Numbered from the stretch's first letter, positions 1 to 10,431 are shown. The stretch is DNA of 64,000 nucleotides from Branchipolynoe longqiensis (GCA_030323885.1 CM059190.1:88635865-88699864), one strand, 5' to 3'. Numbers and translations are program-made. The notes: generated by a model from the sequence alone, not told the origin.

Positions 1-80
1 TATTGCGCCTAGAACGGGACTTGAACCCACATCTCTTTACATGCTGGGCCAGTGTGCTAACCATTTCACCACCTAGGCTT
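1..80 (-). repeat. tRNA-like SINE head fragment
   Basis: Read on the minus strand this has a pol III A-box-like stretch (TGGTTAGCACACTGG) and a B-box-like GGTTCAAGTCC at tRNA-like spacing. A similar piece lies at 51040-51110, so a tRNA-derived SINE head or tRNA pseudogene is more likely than a functional tRNA. It is cut by the window edge. Confidence 0.45.
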
Positions 81-495
81 ACTGATGTCACAACACTACC
101 CACGCCTACCTGTCTATGCGGCTCCTTCCTTGAGAGGTCAGTGCAGACTACTACACTATCTTATGCAAAGAGAACCAGAGAGATAGTCCACTCCAAAATG
201 TATATGATTTGTTTGACTTGTGTCCATAGAATAATATTATATTTGTAGGGCTTTTTATCCGACGTTAAAACATTAAAATGTGCAAATAACGGGCACTGGT
301 AATGATGGGTTGCGCAGATTGGATTGTCTCGTGTCAGTGGCTCTTTAAGGCCGTGAGTTGGTCGGCGCTCGGGTGTAGTAGTATACAGAGGCTGTCATTA
401 GAACCAGGGCTCCCATGTTGCTATGACACGCGTTGCCATGGTTAATGGCGGCAAGCAGTGCATGGAGATAGGGGAATGGAGCAGGCAATAATCGA

Positions 496-548
496 CCACG
501 GCAGGAGGCCTCACTTGAAGCTGCATAAGTCTGATGGGTTTGAGTTTC
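496..548. repeat. Fragment of a TTAA-type MITE end (family C)
   Basis: It contains AAGCTGCATAAGTCTGATGG followed by GTTTGAGTTTCTG, matching the terminus of the family C MITEs described at 7828-8182, and is fused directly to a MetaSINE. The other end is missing. Confidence 0.5.
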
Positions 549-549
549 T

Positions 550-945
550 GTTGGAGTTTTACGTCCTGGCAATATCTAAGGTCCTGTTCTTTGCTGTATT
601 GATACTGGGAGTTGACATGTTATTCATCTATTGGTTGTTGGACTCTGACATCCTGGAAATATCTAAGGCCATATCAGGATGGGTACCGACTTGTGACAGT
701 GCACACTCATGGCGATTTTATAGTGGTGTCCCACTGGTAGACCAGGCCGCCAGCACCATGACCTGATATCCCACTCAGTCACATTATCCTGACACTGAAC
801 CAACCAGTCCTTGCCCTGTCCTATTCCTAATAATGCCGAACACCTGGCTAGGAAGCAACGAGTATCGATTTTTAAGTCATTGGTTTGACTCGATCAGGGT
901 TCGAGCCCATGGTTTTTCTGTATCTATGAACTGTCTCCTCCTCTA
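550..945 (-). repeat. MetaSINE-like tRNA-derived SINE, tail part duplicated
   Basis: The tRNA-like head is at the right, with GGGTTCGAGCCC as the B box in reverse sense. The central domain includes ACTTGTGACAGTGCACACTC and CCTGACACTGA, and the left end carries GTTGGAGTTTTACGTCC. The left-end segment occurs twice (near 552 and 631), so the copy is rearranged. The central domain resembles the MetaSINE superfamily; that name is from memory and was not checked against a database. Confidence 0.7.
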
Positions 946-999
946 CCAGTTAACTGACACTCCTCCAGTGATCGATTGACCAGGCCTTCTGCCTCACCT

Positions 1000-1653
1000 T
1001 GTGGCGCCACCTGCCACACCAAACTCGCTCCAAAAGCATGTATAGAGAGGTTCAGCTGTTCACAACTCTTGTCACCTTAGCAGTAATACATTTAATAACA
1101 TTCACTCTTAATTTAATGACTTACTCTTTCCTCTTTACCAAAAGGATTCTTCTTCCCTTTTAATTGAATGAAGCACATATGAAAATAAAATTGAACATTT
1201 CTTTAGACCCTTCCCCGATGTGTTAAGCCTGAGTGTACGGGTCGCGGACGAGTGGCAATCGGTGGTATCTCCATGGATACGTAATGTACACACCCCTTGG
1301 GGGTTAGGGGGTTAGGGGGAGAGGTAGGGAACTGGGGGGGGGGGGGGGGGCAGGTGATAGGGGTGTAGTCATGTAGTCGCCTCCTTGACCATTATGGTTG
1401 ACTATGTCGAACTGCCAATTTTCTTCTTTTCTTTTAAATTAAAAAGCCGTTGATTTATTTTATTATTAATAGTCCACCGAATGAAAGGTGTGACCAAACA
1501 TGCTATGTAAATATTGAAGATATTTAAAAGTGAATATCTGCTCAAATGCTATATATTTAAGGGGTGTTTGGTGGGGGGGGGGCATAATAATGTTATTCAT
1601 ATGGATGTCATTGGTCTTCTGGTTGTGAGTGGTCAAGTTATTTACGCAAAGTT
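1000..1653. other. Gene-free stretch with a G17 homopolymer
   Basis: AT-rich DNA with no recognised repeat or coding signal. A run of 17 G lies at 1334-1350, just after GGGGTTAGGGGGTTAGGGGG-like G-tract sequence that could fold as a quadruplex. Confidence 0.4.
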
Positions 1654-2050
1654 ATCATCATCATCATCATGCTGTCGGTCACGATGCGACAAAGACTGCT
1701 TTCATTACTTGACTGCCGATCTCCTTTCATGAAAGCTGCCTGCAAAAGTGTTGAAGTGCTGCTGGCTTTTGCAAGTTACCAGCGGCACTCTCTCGGGGAG
1801 CAAATAGAGGTTTCACACCGGCAAGAACATGTCAAGACAGGCGCAAAGCTATTTGTCCCTGCAGTGGCTGGTCGGGAGATGTTGGGAGTTCCATACATCA
1901 ACCGCCCTTAATGCTGCCACACTGACATGGTTTTCTGTTTAGGGTTTGCTCCCTTAGCCTTCGGTTCTGTCAAGAACCTGTTCCACAAGGCAGTGGTTTA
2001 CAACTCTGCAAGGCAGGGGCGTCAAACTCCCTGAGGTATTGCTATACCTG
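1654..2050 (-). repeat. 3' fragment of a non-LTR retrotransposon-derived repeat
   Basis: A minus-strand copy of the repeat best seen at 43846-44513. The low-coordinate end is a (TCA)n tract (ATG-type tail in element sense), followed by the same CTGCCTGCAAAAGTGTTGAA core and ending in a stretch rich in GGTATTGC and ATACCTGCA. A 64-residue open frame here (CKSVEVLLAFASYQ) recurs in other copies because the DNA is repeated. I do not regard it as a gene. Confidence 0.6.
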
Positions 2051-2086
2051 CAATACCTGCATACGCAAAGTTATACCTGCTCTTTA

Positions 2087-2335
2087 AAGCCCCTGTCACA
2101 CCTCGCCGGATTGAGGAAACGGAAAGAAACCAAACAAAGTCTGTTGATATCCGGCAAAGTCCAGTTTGTGTCCATTGCATATCCGTTGCATATCCGTTGA
2201 TATCTGTTGATATCCGGCCAGATCCATTAAAAATTCGCGCATGTAACATTTTGATTTTTTTAATGAGCCAGTGGCGCCACCTGTTTTCAATCTTTAATGA
2301 GCAGGTGGCGCCGCCTGTCTTCTGTCCTATCCCAA
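2087..2335. mobile_element. Family A MITE, left end only, core built on TATCCG
   Basis: A TA at 2085-2086 is followed by AAGCCCCTGTCACACCTCG, the family A terminus. The inner part repeats a short word (GATATCCGG, CATATCCGTTG, GATATCTGTTG) that is unlike the cores of other family A members. No matching right terminus was found, so the right border is a guess. Confidence 0.5.
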
Positions 2336-2639
2336 GTCCACACAACTCCTTTTCTCCACCGCAGAGCAAAACCACTCTTCTCTTTCTCTTTGCAAACGGT
2401 AAGATAAAGAGCCTTCGAAGTTTCAAAATAAATTGCCAAATTGAATTACTAGTACCTGTATCAAATGATCAGAATTGAGCAGCCTCTGTTTTCAACGATG
2501 TATTGACGTAATTAAATGTCAAACACAACAATATCATAGTTTAAGTAATAAATTCGCCATCTAATGATCTATGCTCTAACTGATACATACGATATTTTAG
2601 TCCATGCATTGCGTTTAATAGCAAATGTGGTTAGTTTGT

Positions 2640-2904
2640 TGTTGGAGTTTTACATCCTGGCAACATCTAAGGTTAAATCAGGACTGGTACCAATTTGTGA
2701 CAGTGCACACTCATGGTGGATTTATAATGCTGCCACACTGGAAGACCAGGATGCCAAAACCATGACCCGATATCCCACTCAGTCACATTATCCTGACACT
2801 GAGCCAACCAGTCCCTACCCTAACCTAATAATGCTGAGTGCCTGGCTAGGAAGCGACAAGTAAAAATTGTTTAGTCATTGGTTTGACTCGACCTTGGTTC
2901 CCAC
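2640..2904 (-). repeat. MetaSINE-like SINE, head truncated
   Basis: Runs from GTTGGAGTTTTACATCC through CAGTGCACACTCATGG and CATTATCCTGACACTGAGCC to GGTTTGACTCGACC. The tRNA-like B-box end is lost at the junction with the next repeat at about 2905. Confidence 0.7.
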
Positions 2905-3194
2905 GATGTACGGGTATGCAGGTATTGCAATACCTCAGGGAGTTTGATGCCCCTGCCCTGCAGAGTTGTAAACCACTGCCTTGTGGTACAGGTTCTTGAC
3001 AAAACCGAAGGCTAAGGGAGCAAACCCTAAACAGAAAACCATGTCACTGTGGCAGCATCAAGGGTGGTTGATGTATGGAACTCCCAACATCTCCCGACCA
3101 GCCACTACAGGGACAAATAGTTTTGCGCCTGCCTGGACATGTTCTTGCTGGTGTGAAACCTCTATTTGCTCCCTGAGAGAGTGCCGCTGGTAAC
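2905..3194 (+). repeat. Non-LTR-derived repeat fragment
   Basis: Plus-strand copy of the repeat at 43846-44190. It starts with TGCAGGTATTGCAATACC, then CCTTGTGGTACAGGTTC, and ends at GAGAGTGCCGCTGGTAAC without the (ATG)n tail. A short MetaSINE 3' piece (3195-3245) follows directly. Confidence 0.55.
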
Positions 3195-3271
3195 CATCCT
3201 GATATGACCTTAGATGTAGCTAGGATGTAAACCAACCACAAACAAACAAACTAAGCCCTATATTCAGGGTG

Positions 3272-4161
3272 TTCAAGCTGCATAGTCCGATGAAAGCATC
3301 ACATTTTCATAATCAAAAGACTGGCATAAGTTTGATCCTACACTATCCTATTTAGATACTGGTGCGCTTATTAAATATGTGTTGCTGCATAGAACTAATA
3401 GGATACTAAGTCAATTTGATAGAATCTGTTTTTTGTTGGGTGTTTTTGTATTTTTTTTTGCAAATTAATAGACTACATCGCCATTCCAGCAGGCGCGGTG
3501 CATTGTGGGATGTGTGGAAGAAAAACAAACCGGTGAGAAGCACATAGCACATGCTAATAGACTGGGTGCAGCTATGAAATGTGCTAGTTTCAGCTCATCT
3601 CTGCTCTTGTTTGAAACATAGACTACCAACCTAAAAAATATATATAATAAATTAAGATATTAATCTTTTATCCAGCATTGCATTTACATCAATATAATAT
3701 GCACATCTTATGTCATGTGCATTTAGATTTAGACAAATTTGAATAAAATTGAAGTTTTGCCCTACACGTATCAGCAAAGTCAATGGTGGTATGCCTTTGC
3801 TTTGCTGCCAGCGCCGTTTTCAATGCATGCGCAGTCGGAACGGTGATCTCGTCTATTCTTATTTGTATATATTTTGTCAGTTCCGCAAAACTGGTTTTCC
3901 GACGGTAAGTGTGACAAGTATTTAGGTTTCTACATAATTCTTTTTAGGTGGTTTATATAGTAAATTTAAGTGTGAAGTAGAAACATATGTTGTCAGAATT
4001 TTGCCTAAATTAATTTGCCATGTTTTCATTTAAAATATCTCCAAAGTTAGCCATTTAAAATAAAAATTACTTCAAACTAAAGTAAGATATATAGATTATA
4101 ACGATCAACCTACTATAATTATCTCAGAAAATGACAGAAACTCAAAACCATGCGACTTTAA
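3272..4161. mobile_element. Family C MITE (TTAA type) interrupted by unrelated DNA
   Basis: The left part (AAGCTGCATAGTCCGATG to about 3430) and the right part (about 3985-4161, ending in TTAA) match the halves of intact family C copies. The intervening 550 bp is not part of the family and shows no gene or recognisable repeat. The left TTAA has decayed to TCAA. Confidence 0.55.
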
Positions 4162-4419
4162 ACACCCTGCCATTTTGGTAGCTTCCTCCAGCGACCTAAC
4201 CATAACCTCTACCTTCATCCCCACCAGCGGATCCTCCGGCCCCTGACCCCTGACCTCAATCCCCTCCCACCCCTTTCTCCAACAGCCAGGTGGAGTGTGG
4301 GGGGGGGGGGAACTCACGAGTTATTAAATTATAGACGCAATCATCGATGGACCTGTTCTCTGTGCACTCTAAGCATTGATCAGATTTAGACAGGCTTGAG
4401 ACTACTGAATGATAAAGTG

Positions 4420-5200
4420 TTGACATGGTGGCGGGGGAGGGGCTGGAGGAGGAGGTGGTGGGGATGGGAGGCTGGAGCAAGAAGTGGGGTGGGCGTGGGG
4501 GTCGGGGGGGGGGGAGGTACGGAGGTATTGGGGTAGGTGTGGGTGGAGCTGGAGCTGGTAGAGGACGATGGGGGGGGGGGCTGGATGGGGGGCATGGAGT
4601 GGCGGGAAGGAGGAGAGGCTGGGAGTATGTGGAAGTGTGGGTATCAGGGTTGCTGGAGGAAGAGGGAGGGGAGGGAGGGGTGGTGGATGGAGAGAGTGAA
4701 GTGGGGAGGACGGCAAGGATGTGTTGGTGTGGAGAGTGAAGGGGAGAATGGGAGAAGGGAGGAGTTGTGGATGGAAGGGGTGGAGTGGGGGAAGAGGGTA
4801 AGGGTGTATTGGGGTAGGTGTGGGTGGAGCAAGAGTTGGTGGGGAATGGGGGGTGGAGGGGGGAAGGGACGGGTGGGGATGGAAGGGGTAGAAGGGGGCA
4901 TGGATCTATTATTGGGGTAGGTGTGGGTGGAGCAAGGGTTGATGGGGAATGAGGGGTGGAGGGGAGGGGGGAGGGGGTGGAGGTGCGAGGGTGGAAGTGG
5001 ACGTTGGGATAGTTGGGGGGGGGCGATGTGGGGGGGGGGGTATATTTGGATGGGAAGTAAAATAGAGTGTGATTGGAGAAGGCGGGAGAGTGGAGGAGTG
5101 GACGTGATTGGGGATGTTTGTGGAGAGTGGAGGAAGGGACGTAAAAGAGAGTGTGCTACTGCTAGGAGATGTGTGTTGAGAGTGGAGGCGGGGAAGTAAA
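4420..5200. repeat. G-rich purine minisatellite
   Basis: The plus strand is almost all G, A and T with long G runs. A segment starting TTGGGGTAGGTGTGGGTGG recurs near 4531, 4809 and 4912, so there is a higher-order unit of roughly 100 bp or more. Long open frames on both strands here are artefacts of base composition. Confidence 0.75.
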
Positions 5201-5289
5201 ATAGAGTATGATATTGGATGTGGGTAGAGAGTGGAGTAGCGAAAGAACAATCGAGTTTGTTGGAGAGTGGGCGTATGGATAGAGGGATA

Positions 5290-5801
5290 AGCCCTGGCCA
5301 TATACACGTTAGTGAACGTAGTTGAACGTAGTTGAACATATGATAGATTAACGTGGCTCAAACATGGTGTAGTTATGTTAAACTACAGTGAAAAACCTTA
5401 ATGTATGACAGGTTTTGGTATGGATAAATACGTTACGGGACAGATGCCAGTACGTTCAACTACGTTCAATGTATGTTAGCCTCCACTATGGTCAACTACA
5501 GTCAACTATGTTCAACTATGTCCAAGTACACTAAAGTATGCTAGAGTATGCTAGTGTATGCTAGAGTATGCTAGAGTATGCTAGAGTATGCTAGAGTATG
5601 CTAGAGTATGCTAGAGTACATTAAGAGTACAGAGACTTTGCCACAGTACATTAGCATCTAACACAGCACTCTTTTAAACATGTCCGAAGATTAAATTGGA
5701 ACTCACGGCCCACCCACGTTATTACCAAGTTAGTATGATGGAGAAGTATGGATGCCGGTACGTTCAACTACGTTCAACTAATGTGTATGTGACAGGGCCT
5801 T
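5290..5801. mobile_element. Family A MITE with a GTTCAACTACG-type core
   Basis: Bounded by TA dinucleotides at 5288-5289 and 5802-5803. The left end AGCCCTGGCCATATACACG and the reverse complement of the right end (AAGGCCCTGTCACATACAC) form an imperfect inverted repeat of about 40 bp. The core is made of GTTCAACTACG-like words near both ends and a 10-bp tandem run of GTATGCTAGA (about 5530-5620). No coding capacity. Confidence 0.75.
5530..5620. repeat. 10-bp tandem repeat GTATGCTAGA inside a family A element
   Basis: About nine near-perfect copies of GTATGCTAGA in a row. The array lies wholly inside the family A element at 5290-5801. Confidence 0.85.
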
Positions 5802-6015
5802 TAGAGGGAGAGGGAGAGCCCCGATAAGCACCACTAGCAAAATTACCTTTGACCAGAGAAAAAGTATGGTCTTCGATCAAGTGCCTCTACAATATAGCAA
5901 TACAGTCAATAAAGTGCGTGATTCTTAGTTTGACTGGGATTACCAGCGTCAAACAAGCAGAATGGTAATAGAAGCTAAATGAAGTGTTTAGCACTGAGAG
6001 CATTGTTGTTTTTGT
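5802..6015. other. Gap between repeats with nothing recognised
   Basis: About 200 bp of moderately AT-rich sequence, ending in a short (TTG)n run next to the following SINE. No coding or repeat signal was identified. Confidence 0.4.
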
Positions 6016-6830
6016 TGTTGTTGTTTTACATCCTAACAATTTCTCAGGTCATATCAGAACTCATACCGACTTCTGACAGTAAACACATGTCAACTTTATA
6101 GATCTGCTCCACTGGCAAACCAGGCTGCTGGCATGGCCAGATATCCCACTCAGTCACATTAACCTGATATTGAGCTGACCAGTCCTTGTCCTATCCTATT
6201 AATGCCAAGCGCCAGGCTAGGTAGCGACAAGTATAAATTTGGTAAAGCCCCAGTCACAACTACCGGATTTTAAGCCGGACCACCCCCGGACCAATCGACC
6301 GGACTGTCCCGGACCGCCCCGGATAAAATGACTGTTTTCATCGTGTTTTGCCTCGCAGTCACACCTTCCCGGACGAGCCCCGGACCTAGCCACAGAGTAC
6401 TCCTGGACTTGAAGTGGACTTGCTCCGTGGCTAATCCGTACTGATCCAGTTTGTCCGGGTCTTATCCGGGCAGTCCGGGAGTTGTCCATGGCTATGTCAG
6501 GGCTGGTCCGGGGCTGATCCGGGTTAAACCTTGGCCCCGGACGGTACACGGACTACCCCCGGAGCACCCCCGGACTACCCGGACCACCACCGGATCATCC
6601 CGGACGATGCCGGATCGAGCCTGGATCGCAAAATGCCCCGGACCGCCCCGGATGTTTTAAATATTTTAAAACATCCGGGGCGGAGCCCGAACGAGACCTG
6701 ACCAGCCACGGACCAGCCACGGATCACCCCGGATCGCCACGGACCACGGTTTGACTCGGCTGAGATTCAAATGCGAGACCGTCTGCACAGGAAGCCTGCA
6801 CGCTTACCGATCCGGCCACCATGTCCGGTG
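6016..6830 (-). repeat. MetaSINE-like SINE interrupted by a family A element
   Basis: The body occupies 6016-6242 (TTTTACATCCTAACAATTTC to AGCGACAAGTATAAATTT) and resumes at about 6746 with GGTTTGACTCGGCTGAG and a degraded tRNA-like head to about 6830. The family A element at 6245-6745 sits where the consensus would read AAGTCATTGGTTTGACTCG. Confidence 0.65.
6245..6745. mobile_element. Family A MITE with a CCGGAC-type core, right end lost
   Basis: It begins after a TA at 6243-6244 with AAGCCCCAGTCACAACTACC. The core is dominated by CCGGAC/GTCCGG and CCCCGGATC words on both strands, making the element strongly self-complementary. At 6643-6683 there are 19-bp perfect inverted arms around a 3-nt loop (TAT). 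The right terminal inverted repeat is missing at the junction with SINE sequence. Confidence 0.6.
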
Positions 6831-7267
6831 CACTGAATAGAACAGGAAATGTGTATATATATGTAAATGAGAAGCCACATTCTACAGAGAACGCCACCTG
6901 CGAGGAGTGGCACCTAAAAGAACTAGTCCAGCAGCTAAATGCTCTGCTTTCATACACAAATATGCTTGCATAGTCCTTACGCAGCCCAATGCAGAACACG
7001 TGTGTTCTGGTGCCAGTATATTCATGGTAATCTGTATACACTCCTATCTTCATTATTCAAATTCCGCTGGTTACTCTGCATAAGGCCTGCTCTTTGTATT
7101 ATCTATGGTAGGCACCAGCCGCACACCAGGAACCAGAAGGTTAATGATGTGCACAGTCACCAACATACCGCTGCCGCTAAAGCCATCCATTCTCATGCAT
7201 TCTTAATGACCAAACTGCCCGCATAGGGGCGCCACTTACAAACACAAAACCAATAAGCATTCATGAT

Positions 7268-7590
7268 TGGTTAGTTGGTTGTTGGGGGTTTATGTCCTGG
7301 CAACACCTAAGGTCATATCAGGACGGGTGTTGACTTGTGACAGTGCACACTCATGGTGACTTCATAGTGCTGCCCCACTAGGAGACCAGACTGCCAGCAC
7401 CATGACCTGATATCCCACTGTCATATCATCCTGAGCCAACCAGTCCTTGCCCTATCCTAATAATGCTGAGCGCTTGGCCGCGAAGTGACAAGTATACATT
7501 TTTTAAAGTCATTGGTTTGACTCGTCCAGGGTTCGAATCCCATGATCTACCAAAACTGGAGATGGACACTCAACTCATTCAGCCATCCCG
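7268..7590 (-). repeat. MetaSINE-like SINE
   Basis: Near full-length. The 3' region GGTTGTTGGGGGTTTATGTC, the central GACTTGTGACAGTGCACACT, and the tRNA-like head in reverse sense (GGGTTCGAATCCC near 7529) are all present. The copy contains small deletions around the CATTATCC segment. Confidence 0.75.
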
Positions 7591-7678
7591 TCTAGTTGAG
7601 CATTCATAATGAAACAATACGTGATAAAATACGCTAATTCTACTAAAAGACACATTCTTATACATTATTGTTTATTAA

Positions 7679-7826
7679 ATTGTTTCTTACATTCATTGAT
7701 TGAAAAGGAGAAATTTCAATCGTGGAGAATTGGGTTGCCTCATTCCACTGCTCCTTGCCCTATCCGACTATTCCTAGTACTGCCGAGCACCAGGTTAGGT
7801 GGAAAAGGTATACAATTTTACCTCAA
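7679..7826 (-). repeat. Short SINE variant lacking the central Meta-like domain
   Basis: It carries GAGAAATTTCAATCGTGGAG, then CTCATTCCACTGCTCCTTGC and CCTATCCGACTATTCC, ending in AGCACCAGG. The same arrangement in the opposite orientation, with an intact tRNA-like head, is at 54310-54545. This looks like a subfamily sharing the tRNA head but with a different 3' body. Confidence 0.55.
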
Positions 7827-7827
7827 G

Positions 7828-8182
7828 TTAAAGTTGCATAGTCCGATGGTTTTGAATTTCTGTATTTTTTCTGAGGTAAATTATATTAGATCGATCACTA
7901 GTATTTACTTTACATTAGTTCAAAGTTACTTTTATTTTAAATGGTAAATTATGAGATATTTTGAGTGCAAACATGGAAAATTAGTTTTGGCAAGCTTGCC
8001 AAAACTCTGACACTTTAGACTTCTGCAGTAACAGGTTCTGTTAAATTGACTCAGTATTGCCTTCTATGCAGAAACAAATGCTTATTAAGTGCATCAGTAT
8101 CTAAGTTAGATATGTAAAATCAAATCTAGATAATTGGTTTGGTTTTGAAAATTTGATATTTCATCAGACTATGCAGCTTTAA
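7828..8182. mobile_element. Family C MITE, TTAA target sites
   Basis: Bounded by TTAA on both sides. Termini AGTTGCATAGTCCGATGG and, inverted, AGCTGCATAGTCTGATG form TIRs of about 18 bp. At 7984-8005 there is a perfect 22-bp palindrome (GTTTTGGCAAG and its reverse complement). TTAA flanks are typical of piggyBac-type transposition, so I infer a non-autonomous piggyBac-like element. No ORF. Confidence 0.75.
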
Positions 8183-8302
8183 GTGTGTGTATTATATAAG
8201 TGTGTGTGATAGGTGTTTTTGGGTGGGTTATCTGTAGGAAATAATGGTATGGTGATGTCAATGTGGTCAATATCAGCTGAGATGAAGCTTCATCGCATGA
8301 CT

Positions 8303-8605
8303 GGTTGTTGGAGTTTTACATCATAGTCATCTTAGGTCATATCAGGAGGGATACTGACTTGTGACAGTGCACACTCATGTCGATTTTATAGTGCTGCCCC
8401 ACTGGGAAATTAGGCTCCATTATCCTTGTATTGAGAAAAACAGTCCTTGTCCTATCCTATTAATGCTGAGCGCCAGGCTAGAAAGTGACAAGAATAATAC
8501 ACTTTTGCAACTAATTGGTTTGACTCTGTCAGGGTTCAAACCCACAACCTCCCACACATGAAACTAACCAACCAGCCGCTCTCATCAATTTGGCCATCCC
8601 GTGCT
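8303..8605 (-). repeat. MetaSINE-like SINE
   Basis: Left end GGTTGTTGGAGTTTTACATC, central TGACAGTGCACACTCATG, right end CAGGGTTCAAACCCACAACC with a tRNA-like head. The CACCATGACC segment is deleted. A second partial head (GACTCAGCCGGGGCTTGAAC) follows at 8622-8655. Confidence 0.7.
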
Positions 8606-8734
8606 GTAATTAAGTCATCGATTTGACTCAGCCGGGGCTTGAACCCTCAGCCGTGTGAGACAGAGTGAATGGGATGGAGGCTGGGGTGGTGATTGTGCGT
8701 GTGTGTGTAGCAGGTGTGTGTGGGTGTGGGTGAA

Positions 8735-8776
8735 AGGGAAAGCCAAAGCATTTAAGGGAAAGCCAAAGCATTTAAG
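8735..8776. repeat. Two-copy direct repeat
   Basis: The 20-bp word GGGAAAGCCAAAGCATTTAA is present twice in tandem. Confidence 0.8.
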
Positions 8777-8939
8777 CCTCATCTGAAGAAATAGCTGTTT
8801 TGTGAGAATTCAGCTCTGTACATGCCAGATTCATGGACATGCACCTTATTTAACTTATTCCTGTATGCCAAGTCAAGCTTCCTGCATACAAAGTATCCAG
8901 TTTCAATAGCATCTTCCCCCATAGCTTTCCATGACTATC

Positions 8940-9285
8940 ACCAGGCGCAGTGGTCGAATCGACAGAGCATGGACCTCGCGTGTGGGAGATCGGGAGTTCG
9001 GGATCCCGGTCAAGTCTAATCAATGACTTATCAAATGTATACTTGTTGCTTCCTAGCCAGATGCTCGGCATTAATAGGATAGGTGAAGGACTGGTTAGCT
9101 CAGTGTCAGGATAATGTGACTGAGTGGAATATCGGGTCATGGTGCCGGCAGCCTGATTTCTCAGTTGGGCAGTACTATAAAGTCACCATGAGTGCGCACT
9201 GTCACAAGTCGGTACCCATCCTGATATGACATTAGATGTTGCCAGGATGTCAAACTCCAACAATCAACCAACCAACTGCAGGGTT
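8940..9285 (+). repeat. MetaSINE-like SINE, full length
   Basis: Plus-oriented. The head has an A-box-like TGGTCGAATCGACAGAGC and a B-box-like region AGTTCGGGATCCC. It continues through TGACTGAGTGGAATATCGGG and ends with GATGTTGCCAGGATGTCAAA. This is one of the clearest full-length copies in the window. Confidence 0.8.
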
Positions 9286-9310
9286 TTGAGGGTGAGGGAT
9301 AATTAACACC

Positions 9311-10423
9311 AAAGACCCTATAATACTATTAATAGGCTCACTCAGCCTGTAATGTGTAAAAGGGCTGTCACACTATGATGTAAGAGCCATCGTAAGTCTG
9401 GCGTAGGTGACTTTTCATCATTACATTGAGGTACGTTGGGTTACGTTATGATGACATTAGAATGATGTTAGACTGACGTCGAGCTACGTCGTGTTACGTC
9501 GGCACGCGTCAAGGTTTTCAACATGTCCAAAACTTTCGACGTGATGCGCTGACGTTCAGGTGACGTCACACTCACATTACGCCAAGATTAGACATGTGGG
9601 AGGGATGCATCGGCTATGTTAGATCAATGGGGCGTTACGTCGTAGTGGCGCACAGGGAGGAGGAATTTGCGGCTCACGCCGGCAACATTGGACTGAGGCC
9701 AGCCTCTCGGTTGGTCGACATTGACTCACGTTGGAGAAAACGGTTGTGTCGGATGTGACAATGTTAAGCGTGATGTGATAATGTTAAGCATGATGTGACA
9801 ACGTTAAATGTGACGTGACAACATTAAGCGATGCTAAGCGGATGCTACTGTCACGCTAGGCTGACGTCGTGTGCTGGGGTTTCGCAAGCCTCACGTTTAC
9901 ATAAAAAATAATTCCTTTGACCTCTCGCGTTGGCATGATGCTATACCGACATTACGCTCACGTCAACTACGCGGCATTGACGTCCCGAATTTGCATATTA
10001 CGCTGAGATTTTCGATGTAATATAATTATTTTCACATTGTGCCTACACTGACGTCATTACGTCATAGTGTGACAGGGCCATAATCAAAATGATCAAACCC
10101 ACCACTTGGGGCGCTGGCTGTTCTCTTGGTTAAACAGGTGCTATGCTATATGTATAAATGTATATATGAATGTGAAAGATGTGTGATGATGGCGATGATG
10201 CTGATGATGCTGATGATGATGTATGTGTATTTGATCATAGCAATTTCATATTGATATGTATTCATACTTACCTATCTCATGTATAATATAATTGTATGTG
10301 TTTACATGTGAAACACCAAGCAGCAGCTGGGCTGATCAAACCCACCACAAGGTGGCACTGCGAAATTTACATTACCATGGGAGAGATAGGGAGTGAGGCA
10401 TCTTAGTGTATATAGGGTCTTTG
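9311..10423. mobile_element. Family F MITE with 8-bp target duplication, interrupted by a family A element
   Basis: TTAACACC occurs at 9303-9310 and 10424-10431, an 8-bp target-site duplication. The element starts AAAGACCCTATAATAC and ends (inverted) CAAAGACCCTATATACAC. Removing the family A insertion (9359-10080) leaves about 390 bp, matching the uninterrupted copy at 25447-25828. An 8-bp TSD is typical of hAT-type elements, so hAT-like is an inference. Internally it holds a (GAT)n microsatellite near 10190-10225. Confidence 0.8.
9359..10080. mobile_element. Family A MITE with an ACGTC/ACGTTA-type core
   Basis: Flanked by TA at 9357-9358 and 10081-10082. Left end AAAGGGCTGTCACACTATGA and inverted right end TGGCCCTGTCACACTATGAC form the TIRs. 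The core is a mosaic of TACGTC, GACGTC and ATGTTAAGC words, including about four tandem 20-bp units of GTGACAATGTTAAGCGTGAT type near 9755-9840. The insertion point is confirmed by the uninterrupted family F copy at 25447-25828. No ORF. Confidence 0.85.
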
Positions 10424-10431
10424 TTAACACC

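Noticed and set aside
1669..1911. Conserved protein frame containing CKSVEVLLAFASYQRHSLG, also at 44000 and 56167
   Set aside because: The DNA repeat, not a protein, is conserved; copies carry indels, and the frame runs antisense to the retrotransposon tail.
4402..5361. Several long proline/serine- or glycine-rich open frames on both strands
   Set aside because: They arise from the G-rich minisatellite; open in most frames, no domain, no splice context.
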